From Lycocorax pyrrhopterus obiensis (lineage: Eukaryota > Chordata > Aves > Passeriformes > Paradisaeidae): a DNA stretch of 64,000 nt. Each line of letters begins with the position of its first letter. Positions within the stretch are counted from its first letter, which is position 1. A model generated the notes under the pieces. It saw only the letters and a list, made by a program, of their open reading frames with translations. It was not told where the DNA came from and did no database searches. A program made the position numbers and the translations under genes. Where the stretch lies: NCBI GenBank assembly GCA_014706295.1, contig JACSVZ010000025.1, positions 1,302,001 through 1,366,000 on the forward strand. Direction: 5' to 3'. Below are positions 58,869 through 64,000 of the stretch, one piece after another.

Positions 58869-61039
58869 TGATGTTTGTGCCCACGGCCTGTGCAGGGTGT
58901 GGCACCCCTTCATTCCAGGTCTGTGTCCAGGAAAACCCAGCCAGCATCCCCCCACAGGCCCCCACGTGCACGGCTGAGTCAGAGCAGCACTGCCTTGCTC
59001 AGCTCCGCTGTGGGCTCTGCTGCCTTGTCTGCCGCTAATCTAATTGTGTTGTTTTAATTACTTTGACACCTTGGTGCTCGTCGGAGACTCAGTAGCAATC
59101 GATGGCGTTTTGTTTTTCCTATCAATAAAGAAATAAAGGCTCTCACCTGCTTTGCTGGCTCTGCGCAGTCGGCCCCGGAGGCTCCGCGCGGGCTCTGCCA
59201 GGCACATGGAGTGCGTGTCCCCACAGGACCCTGCATGGAAACCCCCCCAAGGTCAGCAAGGTCTTATCGATTCTCGTTATCAGGCAGGGCTGAGGGAGGC
59301 AGCCTGAGCTGGGTGTCCCTGCAGTCAGAGGCATCCAACATCCTGCAGGCTGACACCTTTCTGAGTGTGTTTGTGGTTGTGCACTGTGTGCAGACCGTGG
59401 TGGAGCACATTATCTCTGTCCTGCAGAGCAAGAGAACTGGTTCCCACTGTCACAGGTGGGCAGTGGTTGCTCATTACCCCTTCCTGTTAATTCAAGGAAC
59501 CACTGAGAGTTCTGGTGGTTGATTCATCTGCCCTGATCTTTAGACATCTCCACCTGAGTTAGTCACCACCTTTTATGGCCGATGAGAGAGTTACAAGCAG
59601 CCCCAAAGACATCACGAAAGGTGAAGTGAGTCACGTTCTGGAAATGCCTGTTTCTCTCCAGGGCATTCCCTCCAGGACAAGGTGGATTTAGGGGAGCAAT
59701 TAAATTTCAGCTTACTCTGAGTATCTCAGGAGACTTTCTTTTGTCTGAGCATCACCCTCAGTGGGATTACACGTGTGATTTGTTTTGGTTCCTCCCTGGT
59801 GGGAGCCTTAGAACCAGGAGCCTCCTGCAAGGTGGAGCCCTGTATGGTGTTCGAGGAAGTGCTTTAACTGGGCTGCTATGTACCCTGAGTGCCCTGGCAC
59901 CAAAAGAAGTCTGGTTTTTTCTAGGTTTAGGTTCAAATTCTGCCTCATGCTGTGCACAGGAGGAGGATATAACCGCTCTGCTGGGATGCCATGGCAGCGA
60001 GCACCATTAGGGAGGGATTCTCTGTATCTGTGTCTGTACCCACATGGATCTGGGGATCTTCCCTGCACATCACATCACGTCACATCACACTTCCCTCTTC
60101 CTCTGGGCACGATCCAGATCCGCGATTCAACCCTGAGTTTGCCTCATGACACTGAAAGTCAAGTTTGCCAGGCAGCTCCTGCTCCTCTCTCCAGCCACTG
60201 CTGCGCTCTCCACCCTCCTGCTCCGCCGCCTTCCCCTCTGTGCGCGGCACAACTTCCCAGCGCTCCTTCCTCGGCAGAGGGGGCTCTGCAGAGTCCACAG
60301 CCACATTAAGTAAACATCAAAGGGGCTTTGATCAGCGGGGCTCTGCAGAGCACAGAAGCCCCCGAGGAGCTCTGCAGGTCCGCAGGCAGCACTGGGGACA
60401 TGGTACCTTAATTTTCTGCACTGTGACACGGGAGAATTTGTTTGAAGAATGAGAGCTCTCTGCCGCTCTGAGACGCGCACGGGGACAGCGCCTGTGCTCG
60501 CAGCCTACTTCTGGAAAAACCCACGCTCAGATCTCTCTGTTTGTTACCAAGAGTCAAAAAGCCCCATTAACAAATCAAGGCATCAAAGGCCTGTGCCTCC
60601 TCAGACTCTGGCACTCTCCTGCTCGTAGGGTCACTGGCTTGCTTCTAAAGAGCAAGATTCCTCAGGCCAGAATTATCTTCCCTCCTGAGGGCCATTTCCC
60701 ATTTCACTTTGCTGCCCACTAAGGGAGAAAGGGATAAAAGAGTCCTGTTGTTGCAACACACTGCTGTGGAGGAAGATGCAGCTCATTCCCTCACTTGGAA
60801 TAGAGGAGTGCTTAAGGACAGGCCAGGGAGGGGATGGCCACCCTCCTGTCTCCAGACACACTGGCTTGGGGCCCAGCCAAGCTCAGCTCTGTGAGGCTGA
60901 CCAAAGACTTCAGTTACATGCCCACCTGGCGGGTGCTTTTCCCGAAGGGTGTCTCCAGCAGGATTTTCTCCCTGCAGCACCCCCAGGTGCCTGCTCCTGT
61001 CCCCAGCCCAGTCTAACACCGCGCTCTCTTCTCTTGCAG
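58869..61039. other. Unique sequence without recognised genes
   Basis: An AT-rich patch (tctaattgtgttgttttaat) lies at about 59038-59130, and a (CACAT)-like run at about 60064-60090. CpG-bearing DNA spans 60205-60265. No firm exon is recognised before 61040. Confidence 0.4.
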
Positions 61040-61117
61040 AACTGGGGCTCCCGGGAAGAGGATGCTGCCTAGTACTGGGGTTCATGTACAAGGAGAAGTA
61101 CCGCAGGATGACTGAAG
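61040..61117 (+). other. Candidate internal exon, gene unknown
   Basis: A 78-bp segment (26 codons long, a multiple of three) is preceded by a branch-point-like tctaac, a pyrimidine tract (gctctcttctcttgcag) and CAG at 61037-61039, and followed by a strong donor (GAAG then gtgagc at 61118). One frame crosses it without a stop in phase 1-1 and gives a peptide ending [12 protein letters not shown]; the other two contain stops. The Lys/Tyr/Arg/Glu-rich end looks protein-like, but I do not recognise a family. It could be a coding exon, an alternative first-coding exon starting at the ATG at 61084, or a lncRNA exon. Confidence 0.3.
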
Positions 61118-61139
61118 GTGAGCAGCTCCCTCACCTTCT

Positions 61140-61182
61140 CTTCTTCTTCTTCTTCTTCTTCTTCTTCTTCTTCTTCTTCTTC
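61140..61182. repeat. (CTT)n microsatellite
   Basis: About 14 CTT units on the plus strand (GAA on the minus strand), starting about 22 bp after the candidate splice donor at 61118. Antisense frames read a poly-Glu run that is not coding. Confidence 0.95.
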
Positions 61183-61944
61183 CTCGTCTTTAGCAATCTC
61201 ATTGTGAGGGGCCTCACCTCTAGGCATGTGCTGGGTTCTTGTTCCCACCCAGGAGAAAATCCTGCTTCCCCTTTGATCTCTGGAACATCTTAGAGGGCGT
61301 GGATGTGGGGAGCCTCCTGTGTGAAGCTGCAAGAGAAGAGCAGGAGCTTCGTATTTCCGTACATCCAAAATCCACTGTCTTTTCCTGTGGAAAGGATTTG
61401 TCACATGGGGAGCTCTTGCAGCAATTGCTGCATCTACTCTTTTTATCCTAGTTGGGAGGTAGTGGCTAACATGACACTTCCAAAATCCCCATTTCCAGTG
61501 CCTTTGGACCTCGCAGAGTCGCCGTTACATTGCTCTTCAAACTTCTGCTGAAATTCCCCTATTTTATATTCCACTCATTCCCCAAGTACTTTATGAGCAT
61601 TGATTAATCCATAGAAATATCATAAATAATTATGAAGCATAATAACTAAATAAAAACTATTTATGCTCAGAAGTGGCATCCTTGCTTCTGGTAGCTTCTC
61701 TTCCTGGAGCCAACCCTGGTGCAGCACCTTCTGATTAATGCTGGATGAGAGAAGGAAGCCCAGAGCACTGTGAGATGGGAGGGTCTCCAGGATGCGTCAC
61801 GGAGAGTTTGGCTTCTGTGAGGTCACTCTGGGAACTGGAAACATGACCCAAGCGTGGATTTAACCATTTTTAGGGACTCTGATTGGAAGTAATTTGGACA
61901 AAGGGTGTGATCCCTTGCCCTACTGCATTTCCTTTTCTGGGAAC
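61183..61944. other. Unique sequence with AT-rich patch
   Basis: An AT-rich patch at about 61570-61670 (gaaatatcataaataattat, gcataataactaaataaaaa) is a weak noncoding-element candidate. No gene recognised. Confidence 0.4.
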
Positions 61945-62072
61945 ATGCAAGGTCAGGCTGGATGGGGCTCTGAGTAAGCTGGTCTAGAGGAAGGTGTCCC
62001 TGCTCACTGCAGGGGGGTCAGGCTGGGTGACCTTGAAAGGTCCCTTCTGACCCAAACTATTGCATGATTCTT
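61945..62072 (+). mobile_element. CR1 LINE 3'-end fragment, diverged
   Basis: Carries 'caaggtcaggctggatgggg', 'gaaggtgtccctgctcactg', 'gggtgaccttgaaaggtccc' and the terminus 'aactattgcatgattctttt'. Plus orientation. Confidence 0.85.
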
Positions 62073-62109
62073 TTTCCCTGCGTGGGATGGGGTTTTGCCA
62101 GCAGTTAGC

Positions 62110-62498
62110 TATTGGGGTGCACTATGTGCTGGAAGAGAGATGGGCCCTGAGGGCCAGAGAGAGCCTCTTTCTTGGACCCAGAGGTGACCCTGGGAGTGCA
62201 TCCAGGTCACCGGGGATGGGCTGAGAGAGGATTGTGGGTTTGTGGACAGTGCTGGACCTATGAGATGTGATAATTGTACTTTGTGACCTTATAGGGCATT
62301 GTTTACCTGTTACCATAATAGGTAATATCTGTGCACTATCCCAGGTGACTGGGGGACACTGAGGTGAACATCTTTCCTGTTTATATGATGTGATATCCTG
62401 GTAGGTGCTGGTATTTAGGGGAATTCCGGGTGCGCAATAAACGTCTTTGCACTTTTCCCATCTTGTGTGCGGAGCCATGCCCTTGTGGGATTACTGCA
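62110..62498 (+). mobile_element. Solo LTR of an ERVK-like endogenous retrovirus
   Basis: The segment ends in CA and is flanked by the 6-bp direct repeat GTTAGC (62104-62109 and 62499-62504), the duplication length typical of alpha/betaretroviral (ERVK-like) integration. Inside are a TATTTAGG box (62412-62419), a gcgcAATAAA poly(A) signal at 62436-62441 and a U5-like tail, the compact order known from avian LTRs. The first bases are TATTGG rather than TG, which I read as a mutated terminus; a start slightly further right is possible. No internal retroviral genes flank it. A wider 19-bp imperfect direct repeat (62101-62119 and 62496-62514) includes the duplication. Confidence 0.7.
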
Positions 62499-62504
62499 GT
62501 TAGC

Positions 62505-63699
62505 CATGGGGGTGTCTGCTCCTGCAGGGAGCCTTTTTCCATGAGAGTAAAAGGTGAGTTTGTTTCCATGGAGTAAAACTCTCACAGAGGAAAGTTTATG
62601 GCTCAAATATCCGTTAGAAGATCAAAGGTTCCTTCACGATCCCAGGAGCCCTGATACTGAGCTGATAACGTGGGGAAAGTACTTCACAAGACTTCACCTC
62701 GTGCTTGTTAATTACCACACGCTCTTTAAACATTGATTAGAGGATGCTTTTAATGGGAAGGGGCTGCCCCATGGGACACGAGCGCTGTGAGAGGGTGCAG
62801 CCTCCCTCTCGATGCCTTCCTGTCCCTCAGGCCTCTTGGGCAGGCTGCCGGTGGGTGTGCCCAGACCCTGGGGATGCTCACAGGGTGTTGGAGAGCTGGC
62901 AGGACCCTGGGCACCCTGCCAGTCGTTTGGGATTGCTCTGGTCCCCTGATGGCTCCAGAGCCTGCGTCCGCCTGCGAAGTGAGCCCCCTTTTCAGGCTGA
63001 GCAGGGCTTTGTGTGGAGAGAACAAAGACACATGAAAGGCCAAAAGTAAAGCTTTTGTGAGGGAAAGGGAACAAAGTGCTCCTGCCTGACGTGCAGCCAG
63101 TTTCTGGCCCCTGCAGGCTGCAGGGCCATTATGTTTAAAGGTACAATCTGCCAAAAACAAAAGTCAGGGGGATTTCCATGGCTACAAAGACCACCTAGGA
63201 CTTGTGTTTGCACTAGAAGCAGTTCCAGATGACAATTGCTGACATCCAGCTTCCCAGGGTTTTGGTGGATTGCAGTGCAGATCCACACTGTATGGTGTGT
63301 GAGCTGAGGTGGGGTCAGATGTCTGGTCATCTGCAGGAATTTCCTGCCCAAGGTGCCTGAGCCGGACTCTTTGGGCTGGTTCTCTTGCCAGGGTGAGGAG
63401 AGAGAGCAGCTCCCCTTTTGTATTTGTGCCAAGTGAGAGCTTTTTCTCCCTTCCAAAAGAGGCTAGAGAACAGCCCTGTCAGTAATTGCAGGGGAGCTGA
63501 AGGAACGGAAAGCACGGGAAGGCAGTGGGGCAGTGGGATACTACGAGGTGTGGGAGGTTTCTTCCAGCCTGGAGGAAACAGGTAATTGCAGGGACCATTA
63601 GAACCTTCCTGTCATTTACTGGAGACATCTACAACGGCTTGGAGGTAGATAAGCACAAGAGGAGTTGGAGGCCTTGACAGTGTGGAAGAATCATTTACT
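62505..63699. other. Unique sequence without recognised genes
   Basis: A donor-like aaaggtgagt lies near 62550, but no matching exon is supported. Frames on both strands at 62712-63456 overlap without domains. Confidence 0.4.
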
Positions 63700-63945
63700 G
63701 ATGGGAAATCATTTCTTAGGTTGGATATCAGGAAAAGGCTCTTCCCCCAGAGGGTGCTGGGCACTGCCCAGGCTCCCCAGGGAATGGGCACGGCCCTGAG
63801 GCTGCCAGAGCTCCAGGAGCATTTGGACAGCGCTGCCAGGGATGCCCAGGGTGGGATTGTTGGGGTGTCTGTGCTGGGCCAGGGGTTGGACTGGATGATG
63901 CTTGTGCATCCCTTTCCAACTCAGGATATTCCATGATTCTGTGAA
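63700..63945 (+). mobile_element. CR1 LINE 3' fragment, 'cttcccccagagggtg' subfamily
   Basis: Reads ggttggatatcaggaaaagg, 'cttcccccagagggtgctgg', 'ctgccagagctccaggagca', 'gggtgggattgttggggtgt', 'ggttggactggatgatgctt' and the terminus atattccatgattctgtgaa. Very similar to the copy at 17448, indicating a comparatively recent subfamily. Confidence 0.94.
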
Positions 63946-64000
63946 CATGACTTTTTTGGCTGTCCCCAGAGAAGATTCAGGCTCACAGACCAGTTTGGCA

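Noticed and set aside
61140..61182. Minus-strand poly-Glu coding run
   Set aside because: It is simply the GAA strand of the (CTT)n microsatellite.

Overview
This window is vertebrate nuclear DNA, almost certainly from a bird and probably a songbird. The diagnosis rests on dispersed repeats. About two dozen 5'-truncated CR1 LINE tails carry the avian 3' end (a purine-rich 'ggttggaagggacc' block, a 'cccaaaccattct' block and a short ATTCTATGATTCT-type terminus), and there are two short retroviral solo LTRs with avian-style promoter/poly(A) layout. No bacterial-type operons, rRNA, tRNA, CRISPR or phage genes were seen.

I find no protein-coding gene that can be annotated with confidence. The open reading frames are short, overlap on both strands, lack recognisable domains, and the longest ones lie in CR1 copies, in tandem repeats or in GC-rich unique sequence with few stops. 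The best single exon candidate is a 78-bp segment at 61040-61117, framed by a very good acceptor (branch-point-like ctaac, pyrimidine tract, CAG) and a GTGAGC donor. A second protein-like signal is a GC3-rich open stretch at 20140-20298.

Layout: 1-12 kb is mostly unique sequence alternating between GC-moderate DNA and AT-rich, homeobox-motif-rich blocks that look like conserved noncoding elements (about 2.1-2.4, 3.2-3.5, 4.2-4.8, 5.7-6.1, 9.3-9.7 and 11.6-11.8 kb). 12-18 kb holds a CR1 cluster (12.0, 13.4, 15.4, 15.8 and 17.4 kb) and more AT-rich blocks (16.0-17.0 and 18.0-18.9 kb). 19-35 kb is largely unique with few repeats and AT-rich blocks at 26.7-27.6, 29.7-30.3 and 31.6-32.1 kb. 35-50 kb is richer in repeats: an internal CR1 piece without its 3' end, two minisatellites (40.4-40.8 and 49.9-50.2 kb) and several CR1 tails. 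50-64 kb holds a minus-strand solo LTR (55.05-55.41 kb), a long AT-rich block (56.8-57.3 kb), a long CR1 (58.4-58.9 kb), the exon candidate with an adjacent (CTT)n tract, and a plus-strand solo LTR (62.11-62.50 kb).

The repeated alternation of AT-rich TAATTA/ATGCAT-bearing blocks with gene-free DNA suggests a regulatory gene desert near a developmental regulator, or a very long intron of one. That is inference: without alignment to other species I cannot prove conservation or name the gene. I did not find a new multi-gene biological system here.
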